Assembly: GCA_019414465.1 (NCBI GenBank) | Contig: DXLY01000009.1 | Location: 22,643-38,677, forward strand | Length of the DNA: 16,035 nucleotides | Origin: Collinsella sp. | GTDB taxonomy: Bacteria > Actinomycetota > Coriobacteriia > Coriobacteriales > Coriobacteriaceae | Reading direction: 5' to 3' | In this document: one piece after another, positions 9,101 through 15,329 of the stretch | Layout of the letters: every line of letters starts with the position of its first letter | Position numbering within the stretch: the stretch's first letter is position 1 | Made by a program: the position numbers and the translations under genes | The notes under the pieces: generated by a model | The model's database searches: none | Seen by the model: the letters and a program-made list of their open reading frames with translations, nothing else | What the model was told of the DNA's origin: nothing

Positions 9101-9329
9101 CAAGGTGTGCAAGTCGTTCCATGTCGATTGTGGCGCGCTCGAGATGCCCTATGCCAAGACCGATGCCTATGCCGCGCTCGAGGCGAGCCGCCGAGCCCTC
9201 ACCATCGCCGGCGTGGACGGCACGCGTCTGGCTTGCGCTCGTACCGAGGACGACCTGCCCCACAATGTCAACCCGACGAACATTGCCACGGTATCCGAGG
9301 TCGTGACCGAGGTTATCCGCCGTTCGTAG
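6132..9329 (+). CDS. Membrane protein with a split, ligand-poor M28-peptidase-like domain and a long disordered insert
   Basis: The protein has 1065 residues. The start at 6132 is chosen because GTGGAG lies five bases upstream; a longer frame from 5982 has no such site and runs through the promoter region. Four hydrophobic helices are at about 55-73, 76-96, 161-180 and 184-206. Between the two pairs is VVVVAHYD (His138, Asp140), the first metal motif of M28 aminopeptidases. GAVCNKSSVA (219-228) aligns with the usual GANDNASGVA. Residues of about 240-915 are acidic and Pro/Ala-rich, with a coiled-coil-like stretch (about 523-570), four short repeats (577-626) and a basic patch (KSRKRGLGGLFGRKRK, 840-855). 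The rest of the fold resumes at about 921. There the usual GAEE is GASD (931-934), the Asp ligand is Glu960 and the final His is Arg1037. An active peptidase is doubtful. Helix count and charges suggest both ends face the cytosol. It is probably co-transcribed with the next gene. Confidence 0.85.
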   Translation: MANTQNYINHLLQNTGITPACSEEERLAAEDIAQIFRNHGFDPEVQEFNAPAPSRLAFAVTGILAFAGALLMGIGGGIGLVGTLLAIVGAVLYVLERTGHPVVSRLGKTGVSQNVIAYHKASGPLASPRNRPVVVVAHYDSPRAELLAREPYASYRALIAKLLPVATVAPAAVAILRILPLPGALKVLLWIVAILASLVALANAANIISNRHVLPYTSGAVCNKSSVAAMLGVMDNVAPFQGENEFPDDVPFDTYFGEQKRRAEEMARAAAEYAAAQQQNDYGNTIEYEEPTYAEDEFGQPIAPDAQTEPEQGEAFDEQIEGFEGASADETLIGAIVPEDQNQAVQAEEFNDEVPAAEPAEEPAAAEPEPRLYRNAAGNIRFGSDAIRALGMLPESCALDYEEGEEPTFEPEPAPVVAAPAPVVAADDESAAVTAAVAEPEAVSAIDSAAGLDVLAPAAPAQDVADESDDDYVEQPRRVSYESDTDFSAEIPAATPHADIASAFSSIGASASNFFKGALAKGKKFVDDFEEKRAAAREAAEQEAIAQQQAAEAAREHAAQEFEQNEAMQSAPVDAAEATMSFEAQQPTSADVVEATTSFEAQQHVDSTMSFDAAQFDSTITFEKQGTAIAEPLPVSDEQGDAADDDEPIDAAEIQDAAEDESVEANSDEERYAAADQGDSTEVEQEEVPAVSETPETDESRPYSTQIFTMPTPSGSGATVANVAPTQDETVDSLMAQISSQASPRPQMNVPDPASAPSPAPSSSPLASVPDPSLPSMKQANVASRTSLFDLPDPSAQVNDPFATAQGPEPTSAPVAPSMPVASGAQPIETISAPAPAAPKSRKRGLGGLFGRKRKNEQDSMSDWLGVEDDYDAKKSGRGIGSWDNFEDDNDGWKGGAASSDGASSEDMLSAVASMGDDELLGHDIWFVATGASDCDGAGMKAFLASHRDKLRGVFFINLESVGAGRLSVVTVEGEQQLLKGDRRIMNLVSKVCKSFHVDCGALEMPYAKTDAYAALEASRRALTIAGVDGTRLACARTEDDLPHNVNPTNIATVSEVVTEVIRRS
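7860..8009 (+). repeat. Four short peptide repeats inside the M28-like protein's insert
   Basis: Residues 577-586 (EATMSFEAQQ), 594-603 (EATTSFEAQQ), 606-615 (DSTMSFDAAQ) and 617-626 (DSTITFEKQG) share the pattern [ED]-[AS]-T-x-[ST]-F-[ED]. The first two also share about 17 identical bases (tctttcgaggctcagca), which points to recent duplication. The acidic-Thr context resembles actinobacterial phosphothreonine sites read by FHA domains; that reading is inference. Confidence 0.7.
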
Positions 9330-9350
9330 ACGGAGCTCTAAGGAGTCAAC

Positions 9351-9569
9351 GTGTTTTCGTATATTAAGCGCCATTGGCCTGTCTACGTGATTTTGACCTT
9401 GATTGCCATTGCGTTAGGATTTGGGGCTGCCTACATCGTGGGTGCAAAGGGCTCGACCCCCGCCTCCGCAATCAGCGAAGAGGTGGAGCAAGAACAGAGT
9501 ACGGGTGCCGATGGGATTCCTGAGTCCGAGCAGGCAATCGTTGATGGTGGATCTTCGTCTGCAGAGTAG
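9351..9569 (+). CDS. Small single-pass membrane protein, function unknown
   Basis: The 72-residue protein starts at GTG, with AAGGAG at 9340-9345 five bases upstream. A short basic N-terminus (MFSYIKRHW) is followed by one hydrophobic helix at about 11-31 (YVILTLIAIALGFGAAYIVG). The remaining 40 residues are acidic and Ser-rich (EEVEQEQ, ESEQ) and lack structure-forming patterns. By the positive-inside rule the N-terminus is cytosolic and the acidic tail outside, unless the helix acts as an uncleaved signal. It begins 21 bases after the M28-like stop codon and precedes a terminator, so it is almost certainly the last gene of that transcript. No family is recognised. It may assist or anchor the M28-like protein, but only adjacency suggests this. 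Confidence 0.8.
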   Translation: MFSYIKRHWPVYVILTLIAIALGFGAAYIVGAKGSTPASAISEEVEQEQSTGADGIPESEQAIVDGGSSSAE

Positions 9570-9590
9570 ATACGGCGATTTACATGATTG

Positions 9591-9628
9591 AAAGCGGGCG
9601 AGCCAGGGGACTGTCTCGCCCGCTTTTT
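9591..9628 (+). terminator. Rho-independent terminator between convergent units
   Basis: AAAGCGGGCGAG (9591-9602) pairs perfectly with CTCGCCCGCTTT (9615-9626) around a 12-base loop, followed by a T run at 9624-9628. It ends the rightward M28-like operon. On the other strand the same stem has only a short T run, so it may also help end the leftward adhesin transcript, whose stop is at 9636. Confidence 0.9.
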
Positions 9629-9635
9629 CATCGCG

Positions 9636-12600
9636 CTAGCGCTTCTTTGGGATCGACCTAAGGCGAGCGAACCATAGGGCTGCGGCACCCGAGGTCAGGA
9701 GCGCGGTGATGCAAGCGGCGATGGGAACTGATCCTGTTGCCGGTAGGTCCTGCGGTAGGGTACAGCGTTGAATGACACGGTCCTCGTCATGTGACTCAAG
9801 TTTATCGCCGCCGCCGTTGCGGCAAAGATCGACGCGTGCGCTGTTGGTGAGTGCGGTTTGGGGCGTATAAGCCGACGTCGCCTGCATGTGCACGATTGCG
9901 CCCCGAGCGTCTGTGCCAAGGATTGCTTTGGCATCGTCAAGGTCGTCGTGCTCATCTTTGAGATCATCGCGGGTCCAAGAATCCGCATCGCTTCGAGTCG
10001 TAAAGCCGGCGGCTACCGCACCGTATTCAATGCGAATGCCCGTTACGACGGTATTGGACGCAAGGTCGAGTTCTTTCGCCTCGAGTGTGGTGGATTCCGT
10101 GGTCGAGACATCCGCCTTCCAGAGGTGCCAGCCGTCGTAATCGACGAGGCGGCAATCCTCACCCAGACTTTCCTTTACTTCGTCGGACTCAAGCCAAGGA
10201 TTTTCGTGCCCATCGTCAAGTGTCGCGTTTGCCGGCTCATCGACGTCTGTCGAGTCCAACGGCGTCGTGCGATACCACACGTTGCACAGACCGTTGAGGT
10301 CGCCGATGGCGACGGGGGTTTCGATTGAGACGAATCTCGCCGTATCGTCCTCGGCACACTCAAGATCATCGGTAATTGTAAACTCATCAACCCAGGTAGT
10401 TGAATCGTTTCGAGCGTCGATGGTATAGGAGAAAAGCCCATCCGTATTGGTTTGCATCGCGGCACGGTTTTTACCATCGCCGTTAGCCAACAGGCCCTTT
10501 TCGATAGGTTGGACAAGTTCCTGACGCTTGTCGACCTGCCCCTTGATCTCGATGGGCGCATCCTTCATCGCGACGGATTGGACTTCTCCCGTATCCTTTA
10601 TTTCAAACGTTATCTCCTCGGCAAGGTCATAGGTCCGCGGAGACATCATTTCGCGCAACGAGTGGGTGCCGGGTGCAAGATGTTCGACGCGGTGTGGCTT
10701 GTCGGATGAGGTCCAGGAGTCTATTTCGGTTTTATCGGGACCATATAAGGTGAGCCGTGCGCCTTCTACTTCCTGCTCACCGCTTGCATCGACCTTGGAG
10801 ATATCAACCTTGGTGTAATCGTCGGATACGTTAAGCCGTGCTTCTACAACGGGTGTTTTCTGGTCGGCATAAGTAAGGTCGACAATATGGGTTGTCTGAT
10901 CGAGCAAGAAGCCTGCCGGCGCTTGAGTCTCGACAACCTCGTAGCGTGCGGTGCCAGATCCCAGTGGGAGGTTGTCCGCGCGTGCTTCTCCAGTTTCATC
11001 CGTCGTGACGGTAGCGACAGTCTCACCGTCGAGTGCGGCAATGCTACCGTCGGGGCGCACGATATCACCCGAGGCACGGATCTCAAAGATGGCGCCCGCG
11101 AGGCTGCTGCCGTCTACGGCATCGGTTTTAACGATCCTGATATTTCCGGTCGCGGCGCGGTCATAATACGAGGCGATTGCAACGGGCGTTAGGTTCATGT
11201 CGGCGGGTATGTTTACCTCGATTTCTTCGCTGACAAGATAGGGCTCTTTGGCCGAGGTTTCGCGTACATAATAGGTGCCCGGCACGAGCGATTCTGGCAG
11301 TGTGACGGTCCCGGTCGCGTCAGTCGTAAAGGTGTCCATTACGTTATGTGCTGGATACCAGCAAGTTTGTGAGACAGGTTCGTGATTGCTGTCGAGGAGT
11401 TGGAAGGTGAATCCGGCTAGGGGAACAGAAGCGCCTGTTTGGGCATCGCGTTTTACAATCTGGAGATGCGTCGACAGAGCGTGGTTGTCCACGATATATT
11501 GAAGCTCGGCGTCGTCGGAAATCTGATTTGCCCCGACGGTCCATTCCCCTGCACGTTTAAAACCCTCGGGGACGGTTTCCGGAACCTCACGAACCGTGTA
11601 GCCGGCACGGTCGTATGGGACGGCTCCGTGGACACCGGCGGGTCGCTTGCCTGTGCCGAACCATGCTTCGGGCTGATCTTCGGTGGAGGCAAAGCCATAG
11701 ATGTTTGTGGTCAGTGTGCCAACAACCTGCTGAGAGCTGTTGCTGACAACCTCAAAGACAACACCACCCGCCGGCTGCTCCAGGCCGGATTGGTCGCTAT
11801 TGCCGTAATCCTTGAATTTGGAAATCTCAAGGTCAAAAGCAATGGGGATATCGGAAATGCGAGATTCGATCTCGACCACGCCTGAATCGCCGAGCTGGTC
11901 GGCTCCAACGGTATAGGTCCAGCTGTCGTTGGATGGCAGGTAGCCCTCGGGGGCTTTTGATTCGTAGATGGTAAAGGTTCCTAAGGGGACATCGGCGAGG
12001 GTGGCCCGACCGCTTTCGTCGGTCGTGAGGATTTGCGCCCATCCAGGGGTTGATTGCGACACACACGTGAACTCTGCTCCTGCGAGTGAAGATCCCACCT
12101 GGGGGCCGGCATTCGTCGCGGCATCGAGTTTTACGATACGCAGGTTGATGGTGCCGGGCTGTTCATCAATGGCGACCTGTCCACCGTCATTCCCCGTGGT
12201 AAAGGCGATGCGATCACGACGGGGGACATAGCCGGCCGGCGCCTTCGTTTCAACTAGGTAGTATGCCGTGTTGGGCAGAAGTGTTGCTTGCGCCCGACCG
12301 TTGCTGTCCATCTGGACGGTGCCGACATGCGCGCCGCTGGCGCTCTCAAAAATATCGAATGTTGCCCCGTCAAACTGATAAGTATTGTTTCCGCTGGTAA
12401 TGGCGGCGTTTGCAGACTGTTTTTTGAAGGAAACAGAGACCGCCGGCAGTACATAGAGCATGTCTTGACGTTTGCTGCCGCCCGATACGGCTCCTAGATA
12501 GCGCCGCGCGCGGTGCGGAGCGGCTTTGATGCTTCCTGATTTTGCGTTGTCGTGGAGCCACCGCGCAGCCGCCACGACTTCATTGTCGGCGGTAAAGTGC

Positions 12601-13067
12601 CCGCTCTTGGTTTTGCCCTGAGCGGTCGTGTAGGAATAGGTACCGTCGACATGGGTAGTGCCGTTGAGCATCCATACGGCAAGCTGGGTTGCGGCGCGGG
12701 CGCGATCGGGTGAAAGATGGTAACCGCCAAACGACGTGGCGGTAGGATATCCGTGACAAACGATTGCCGCGAACTCGTCGTCGAGCCACACCCAGCCTTG
12801 ATCAAAGTTGAGCCATGGGCCGCCCGGCTTGGTGGGGCCGGGGCGCTCCTGGTTCATGCAGTAGGCAATCGAGGCGTCTTGAGCTTCATACTTGCCGATG
12901 AAGAAGGGCCCACAATCATCGCTAATAGTGCGGAAGCCGAGTTGGTCGTAGCCATCGACGGCAAATGCGGCTCTCGGTGCCAGGCAGCCGAAAAGCAGGA
13001 AGAGGAGCAGGAGCAGCGGACCTGTTGCGATTGCGCTGTGGACAGAGTGCGTGGGTGCGTTGGACAT
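9636..13067 (-). CDS. LPxTG cell-wall-anchored adhesin with thioester-like and Cna-B domains
   Basis: The protein has 1143 residues. AAGGAG at 13078-13073, five bases before the ATG, fixes the start. It begins with a signal peptide (hydrophobic 15-30, cleavage probably after AFA at 34-36). Residues of about 40-205 resemble a thioester domain: YCMN with Cys70 and ATQLAVW with Gln128 match the Cys/Gln pair that forms an internal thioester able to bond covalently to host proteins. Six Cna-B-like domains follow (about 210-303, 307-403, 410-529, 533-632, 642-745, 751-838). Each has the early Lys (for example IVKLDA) and the late Glu of the E-x-x-AP-x-GY type. A larger module fills about 839-1085. 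LPATG (1108-1112), a hydrophobic helix and an RSIPKKR tail form a sortase signal. No sortase gene is in the window. Its role is attachment, or being a pilus tip or stalk; its host target is unknown. Confidence 0.9.
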   Translation of the reverse strand: MSNAPTHSVHSAIATGPLLLLLFLLFGCLAPRAAFAVDGYDQLGFRTISDDCGPFFIGKYEAQDASIAYCMNQERPGPTKPGGPWLNFDQGWVWLDDEFAAIVCHGYPTATSFGGYHLSPDRARAATQLAVWMLNGTTHVDGTYSYTTAQGKTKSGHFTADNEVVAAARWLHDNAKSGSIKAAPHRARRYLGAVSGGSKRQDMLYVLPAVSVSFKKQSANAAITSGNNTYQFDGATFDIFESASGAHVGTVQMDSNGRAQATLLPNTAYYLVETKAPAGYVPRRDRIAFTTGNDGGQVAIDEQPGTINLRIVKLDAATNAGPQVGSSLAGAEFTCVSQSTPGWAQILTTDESGRATLADVPLGTFTIYESKAPEGYLPSNDSWTYTVGADQLGDSGVVEIESRISDIPIAFDLEISKFKDYGNSDQSGLEQPAGGVVFEVVSNSSQQVVGTLTTNIYGFASTEDQPEAWFGTGKRPAGVHGAVPYDRAGYTVREVPETVPEGFKRAGEWTVGANQISDDAELQYIVDNHALSTHLQIVKRDAQTGASVPLAGFTFQLLDSNHEPVSQTCWYPAHNVMDTFTTDATGTVTLPESLVPGTYYVRETSAKEPYLVSEEIEVNIPADMNLTPVAIASYYDRAATGNIRIVKTDAVDGSSLAGAIFEIRASGDIVRPDGSIAALDGETVATVTTDETGEARADNLPLGSGTARYEVVETQAPAGFLLDQTTHIVDLTYADQKTPVVEARLNVSDDYTKVDISKVDASGEQEVEGARLTLYGPDKTEIDSWTSSDKPHRVEHLAPGTHSLREMMSPRTYDLAEEITFEIKDTGEVQSVAMKDAPIEIKGQVDKRQELVQPIEKGLLANGDGKNRAAMQTNTDGLFSYTIDARNDSTTWVDEFTITDDLECAEDDTARFVSIETPVAIGDLNGLCNVWYRTTPLDSTDVDEPANATLDDGHENPWLESDEVKESLGEDCRLVDYDGWHLWKADVSTTESTTLEAKELDLASNTVVTGIRIEYGAVAAGFTTRSDADSWTRDDLKDEHDDLDDAKAILGTDARGAIVHMQATSAYTPQTALTNSARVDLCRNGGGDKLESHDEDRVIQRCTLPQDLPATGSVPIAACITALLTSGAAALWFARLRSIPKKR

Positions 13068-13078
13068 GGCTGCTCCTT

Positions 13079-13321
13079 ATCCCTCGTGCGCCGCATGGGG
13101 AGGCTGCGACGCGTAGGATGAGGCTACCCCCGAGGTTCATGCGGGTAAGTACCGGAGCCTGACCAAAAGCTTGCCCAATTCCTGACAAATTGAGCTCAAA
13201 TACAACAATCAAGCAAAAGCGCAGGTAGAAGATAGGGAGAACAGGAGGTCAAAGGTCCTCATCTCCACAATTGACGCGATTTTCAAACGAATCTCCACAG
13301 CTAAAACAAGCATCGCCACCC
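13079..13321. other. Intergenic region upstream of the adhesin
   Basis: This stretch should contain the leftward adhesin promoter and leader. Apart from the adhesin ribosome binding site at its edge, I see no convincing -35/-10 pair, terminator or riboswitch in it. It is AT-richer than the flanking coding sequence. Confidence 0.4.
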
Positions 13322-13351
13322 TTGTATCGAACAAGACAACCGCGTTATACT
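13322..13351 (+). promoter_or_regulatory. Promoter of tRNA-Gly
   Basis: TTGTAT (13322-13327) and TATACT (13346-13351) form a -35/-10 pair with an 18-base spacer. The predicted start, near 13358, lies about seven bases before the mature tRNA 5' end, which is typical for a single tRNA gene. Confidence 0.65.
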
Positions 13352-13364
13352 AGCCAACACACAA

Positions 13365-13439
13365 GCGGGCATCGCCAAGTGGTAAGGCATCAGCTTCCCA
13401 AGCTGACACTCGCGGGTTCGAGTCCCGTTGCCCGCTCCA
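13365..13439 (+). tRNA. tRNA-Gly, anticodon CCC
   Basis: The acceptor stem is GCGGGCA (13365-13371) paired with TGCCCGC (13429-13435), then discriminator T and an encoded CCA (13437-13439). The anticodon stem is TCAGC/GCTGA around loop TTCCCAA, which puts anticodon CCC at 13397-13399; it reads GGG. The T arm is CGGG-TTCGAGT-CCCG. The gene is 75 bases with CCA and looks intact. It has its own promoter and terminator, so it is transcribed alone. Its 3' end is copied in the region downstream. Confidence 0.96.
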
Positions 13440-13450
13440 GTAAAAAGCAC

Positions 13451-13482
13451 AAGCACGGCAGCGTTACGTTGCCGTGCTTTTT
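13451..13482 (+). terminator. Rho-independent terminator of tRNA-Gly
   Basis: AAGCACGGCA (13451-13460) pairs with TGCCGTGCTT (13470-13479) around loop GCGTTACGT, followed by TTTTT at 13478-13482. It begins 12 bases after the tRNA CCA end. AGTAAAAAGCAC (13439-13450) can also pair with the extended 3' arm at 13475-13486, giving an alternative longer stem. Confidence 0.88.
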
Positions 13483-13494
13483 ACTACCAAGCGC

Positions 13495-13510
13495 CGGGAC
13501 TCGAACCCGC
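13495..13510 (-). repeat. Inverted copy of the tRNA-Gly T arm
   Basis: Read leftward, these 16 bases are GCGGGTTCGAGTCCCG, identical to the tRNA-Gly T stem-loop at 13412-13427. The two copies face each other across the terminator. There is no complete tRNA around the inverted copy, so it is a fragment. Confidence 0.8.
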
Positions 13511-13528
13511 CAGGGTGCGAGCGTTAAG

Positions 13529-13545
13529 CAAACGCGAAGCGTTTG
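13529..13545. repeat. Hairpin with GCGAAGC core
   Basis: CAAACGC (13529-13535), loop GAA, GCGTTTG (13539-13545) form a perfect 7-bp stem. The core GCGAAGC is the same as in the two hairpins at 13587-13609 and 13718-13740, although the outer stem sequence differs. Confidence 0.6.
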
Positions 13546-13580
13546 TAGCGAGCAGGCGAAGGCGCCGACAGGAGCCTGAA

Positions 13581-13631
13581 GCCGGTGCGTATTTGCGAAG
13601 CAAATACGCGGATGTCCCGTTGCCCGCTCCA
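13581..13631 (+). repeat. Hairpin-plus-tRNA-tail repeat, copy 1
   Basis: This 51-base unit has a perfect 10-bp palindrome (GCGTATTTGC, GAA, GCAAATACGC; 13587-13609). It is followed by GTCCCGTTGCCCGCTCCA (13614-13631), identical over 18 bases to the 3' end of tRNA-Gly including CCA. It matches copy 2 at 46 of 51 positions. No open reading frame here has a ribosome binding site or a recognisable product. Confidence 0.8.
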
Positions 13632-13711
13632 TCGAGTACGGGGGACCTCGGGAACGTCGGGTCCAACCCGCTGTGCCCGTGCGTGTGCGCGGACCGGGTC
13701 TGCCGACCGCA

Positions 13712-13762
13712 GCCGGTGCGTATTTGCGAAGCAAATGCGCGGACGTCCCCATGCTCGCTCCA
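13712..13762 (+). repeat. Hairpin-plus-tRNA-tail repeat, copy 2
   Basis: This is the second 51-base unit, starting 131 bases after copy 1. The hairpin is GCGTATTTGC, GAA, GCAAATGCGC (13718-13740); its one change turns a T-A pair into a T-G wobble, so the fold is kept. The tRNA-tail part (13745-13762) keeps 15 of 18 bases and still ends GCTCCA. Confidence 0.78.
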
Positions 13763-13814
13763 ATTCCAAAATGTTAGGTTAATGCCTGCTGCCCATACTT
13801 GCACCTGCGCACGG

Positions 13815-13820
13815 TACAAT
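13815..13820 (+). promoter_or_regulatory. Probable -10 box of purB
   Basis: TACAAT equals the candidate -10 box of ddl. No good -35 box lies 16-19 bases upstream; TTGCAC at 13799-13804 is too close (10-base spacer). Transcription would start near 13827, with a leader of about 38 bases. Confidence 0.4.
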
Positions 13821-13864
13821 GGTTGGGTTACGACCAACGTGCCAATAACCAAAAAGGAGCCGCT

Positions 13865-15211
13865 ATGATCGATCGCTATACCCGCCCGGAGATGGGACAC
13901 ATCTTCTCCCTCGAGAACAAGTACGCCATTTGGCAGGAAATCGAGGTTCTGGCCTGCGAGGCCCAGGCGGAGCTCGGCAAGATCGGTATTTCCAAAGACG
14001 AGGCCCAGTGGATCCGCGACCATGCCAACTTTGAGAAGGCGAAGGTCGATGAGATCGAGGAAGTCACGCGCCACGACGTCATTGCCTTCCTGACCAACAT
14101 GAAGGAATACATCGATGCCGATGTTCCCGAGGGCGACCCCAAGCCCAGCCGCTGGGTTCACTATGGCATGACCAGCTCGGATCTGGGCGACACGGCCCTG
14201 TGCTACCAGCTCACCCAGGCCTGCGACCTGATCATCGAGGACGTCAAGAAGCTCGGCGAGATTTGCAAGCGTCGCGCCTTCGAGGAGCGCAACACGCTCT
14301 GCGCCGGCCGCACTCATGGCATCCATGCCGAGCCGATGACCTTTGGCATGAAGTTTGGCTCTTGGGCCTGGGAGCTCAAGCGCGATCTGGACCGTCTTGA
14401 GGATGCCCGCAAGAACGTTGCCTTTGGTGCCATCTCGGGCGCTGTCGGCACGTACAGCTCCATCGAGCCGTTTGTCGAGGAATATGTCTGCGAGCACCTG
14501 GGCCTGGTTCACGACCCGCTGTCCACGCAGGTTATTAGCCGCGATCATCACGCCTACCTCGCCGGCGTTCTCGCCACCACCGCGGCCACCTGTGAGCGCA
14601 TCGCTACCGAGGTTCGCAATCTGCAGAAGACCGATACACTCGAGGCCGAGGAACCGTTCCGTAAGGGTCAAAAGGGCAGCTCCGCCATGCCGCACAAGCG
14701 CAACCCCATCACCATGGAGAAGGTCTGCGGCCTGTCGCGCGTCGTGAAGGCCAACGCGCAGGTTGCCTTCGACAACGTCGCCCTGTGGCACGAGCGTGAC
14801 ATTTCGCACTCCTCTGCCGAGCGCGTCGCCCAGGCCGACAGCTTCATCGCCCTCGACCACATGTTCCAGTGCCTCATTCGCGTTATCGACGGCCTGCAAC
14901 TGTATCCCGCCCGCATGATGGCCAACCTCAATAAGACCCGCGGCCTCATCTTCTCTTCCAAGGTACTGCTCGCCCTCGTCGACACGGGCATCACCCGCGA
15001 GGACGCGTACGCCATTGTGCAGGAGAACGCTATGGCAACCTGGCACGAGGTACAGGATTGTGTCTCCGGCCCCACCTTTAAGGAGCGTCTCGAGGCCGAC
15101 CCGCGCTGCACCGTCAGTCAGGAGAAGCTCGACGAGATCTTTGATCCGTGGGACTTCCTCACCCGTATCGACACGGTCTTTGATCGTCTGGAGCAGCTGA
15201 GCTTCGAGTAG
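13865..15211 (+). CDS. purB: Adenylosuccinate lyase
   Basis: This 448-residue enzyme of the fumarase/aspartase superfamily works in purine synthesis. It splits SAICAR to AICAR plus fumarate, and adenylosuccinate to AMP plus fumarate, in the cytosol as a homotetramer. Visible signatures are TRHDVIAF with His70, TSSDLGDTA (103-111), GRTHGIHAEP (148-157) with the catalytic His region, and the family signature GSSAMPHKRNP (271-281) with the catalytic serine loop. The start is at 13865: AAGGAG (13854-13859) lies five bases upstream and the peptide MIDRYTRPEM is the usual PurB start. A longer frame from 13799 crosses the promoter. It is a single-gene unit ending at a terminator and has no other purine genes beside it. 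Confidence 0.97.
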   Translation: MIDRYTRPEMGHIFSLENKYAIWQEIEVLACEAQAELGKIGISKDEAQWIRDHANFEKAKVDEIEEVTRHDVIAFLTNMKEYIDADVPEGDPKPSRWVHYGMTSSDLGDTALCYQLTQACDLIIEDVKKLGEICKRRAFEERNTLCAGRTHGIHAEPMTFGMKFGSWAWELKRDLDRLEDARKNVAFGAISGAVGTYSSIEPFVEEYVCEHLGLVHDPLSTQVISRDHHAYLAGVLATTAATCERIATEVRNLQKTDTLEAEEPFRKGQKGSSAMPHKRNPITMEKVCGLSRVVKANAQVAFDNVALWHERDISHSSAERVAQADSFIALDHMFQCLIRVIDGLQLYPARMMANLNKTRGLIFSSKVLLALVDTGITREDAYAIVQENAMATWHEVQDCVSGPTFKERLEADPRCTVSQEKLDEIFDPWDFLTRIDTVFDRLEQLSFE

Positions 15212-15254
15212 GGTTAACCTAATTCGACCGCTTGCGGATGCATTTCAACCTTTG

Positions 15255-15288
15255 GCGCCTTGCCCGTCTTGGGCGAGGCGCTTTTTTT
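15255..15288 (+). terminator. Rho-independent terminator of purB
   Basis: GCGCCTTGCCC (15255-15265) pairs with GGGCGAGGCGC (15271-15281), one T-G wobble, around loop GTCTT, followed by seven T at 15282-15288. It begins 43 bases after the purB stop and isolates purB from the insertion element. Confidence 0.92.
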
Positions 15289-15302
15289 CAAGACTTTAGT
15301 CT

Positions 15303-15323
15303 GCTGGCCGCGCAGCGGCCAGC
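15303..15323. repeat. Perfect 9-bp hairpin near the left edge of the insertion element
   Basis: GCTGGCCGC, loop GCA, GCGGCCAGC. It lies between the purB terminator and the left-end hairpin. It may belong to the element's left end or to the host; without an empty-site sequence I cannot tell. Confidence 0.6.
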
Positions 15324-15329
15324 TTTAAA

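Larger units (their letters stand above)
13483..13864. other. Non-coding region between tRNA-Gly and purB
   Basis: About 380 bases hold no credible gene. They contain the inverted T-arm fragment, three GCGAAGC-core hairpins, two copies of a hairpin/tRNA-tail unit and, at the right edge, the purB promoter and leader. CGGGT-CCA-ACCCG (about 13658-13670) is a further small hairpin between the two copies. Reading frames through it are open because the sequence is GC-rich and repetitive; none has a plausible start site. Confidence 0.6.

Noticed and set aside
6081..9374. Long leftward open frames (602 and 492 codons) opposite the M28-like gene
   Set aside because: They are mirror frames of GC-rich, Ala/Pro/Glu-rich coding sequence. 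They lack ribosome binding sites and recognisable domains, while the rightward frame has M28 motifs, membrane helices and a good start.
12981..12992. Lipoprotein box (LFGC) in the adhesin signal peptide
   Set aside because: Phe at the -2 position is atypical, and the protein has an LPATG sortase signal and an AFA cleavage site, so it is more likely a wall-anchored protein than a lipoprotein.
13165..13192. RecA-NDp-like element (TTGTCAGGA) upstream of the adhesin on the minus strand
   Set aside because: The downstream half has no TANNNT at the required spacing.
13483..13520. A second, leftward tRNA gene suggested by the T-arm sequence
   Set aside because: Only the T arm is present; no matching acceptor, D or anticodon arm is found, and the 3' end is not CCA.
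13581..13762. CRISPR array from the repeated 51-base units
   Set aside because: There are only two copies, 80 bases apart, ending in tRNA sequence, and no cas genes are present.
13484..15046. Leftward 520-codon frame opposite purB
   Set aside because: It is the antisense of strongly conserved purB codons and runs into the tRNA-tail repeats; it has no start signal or domain.
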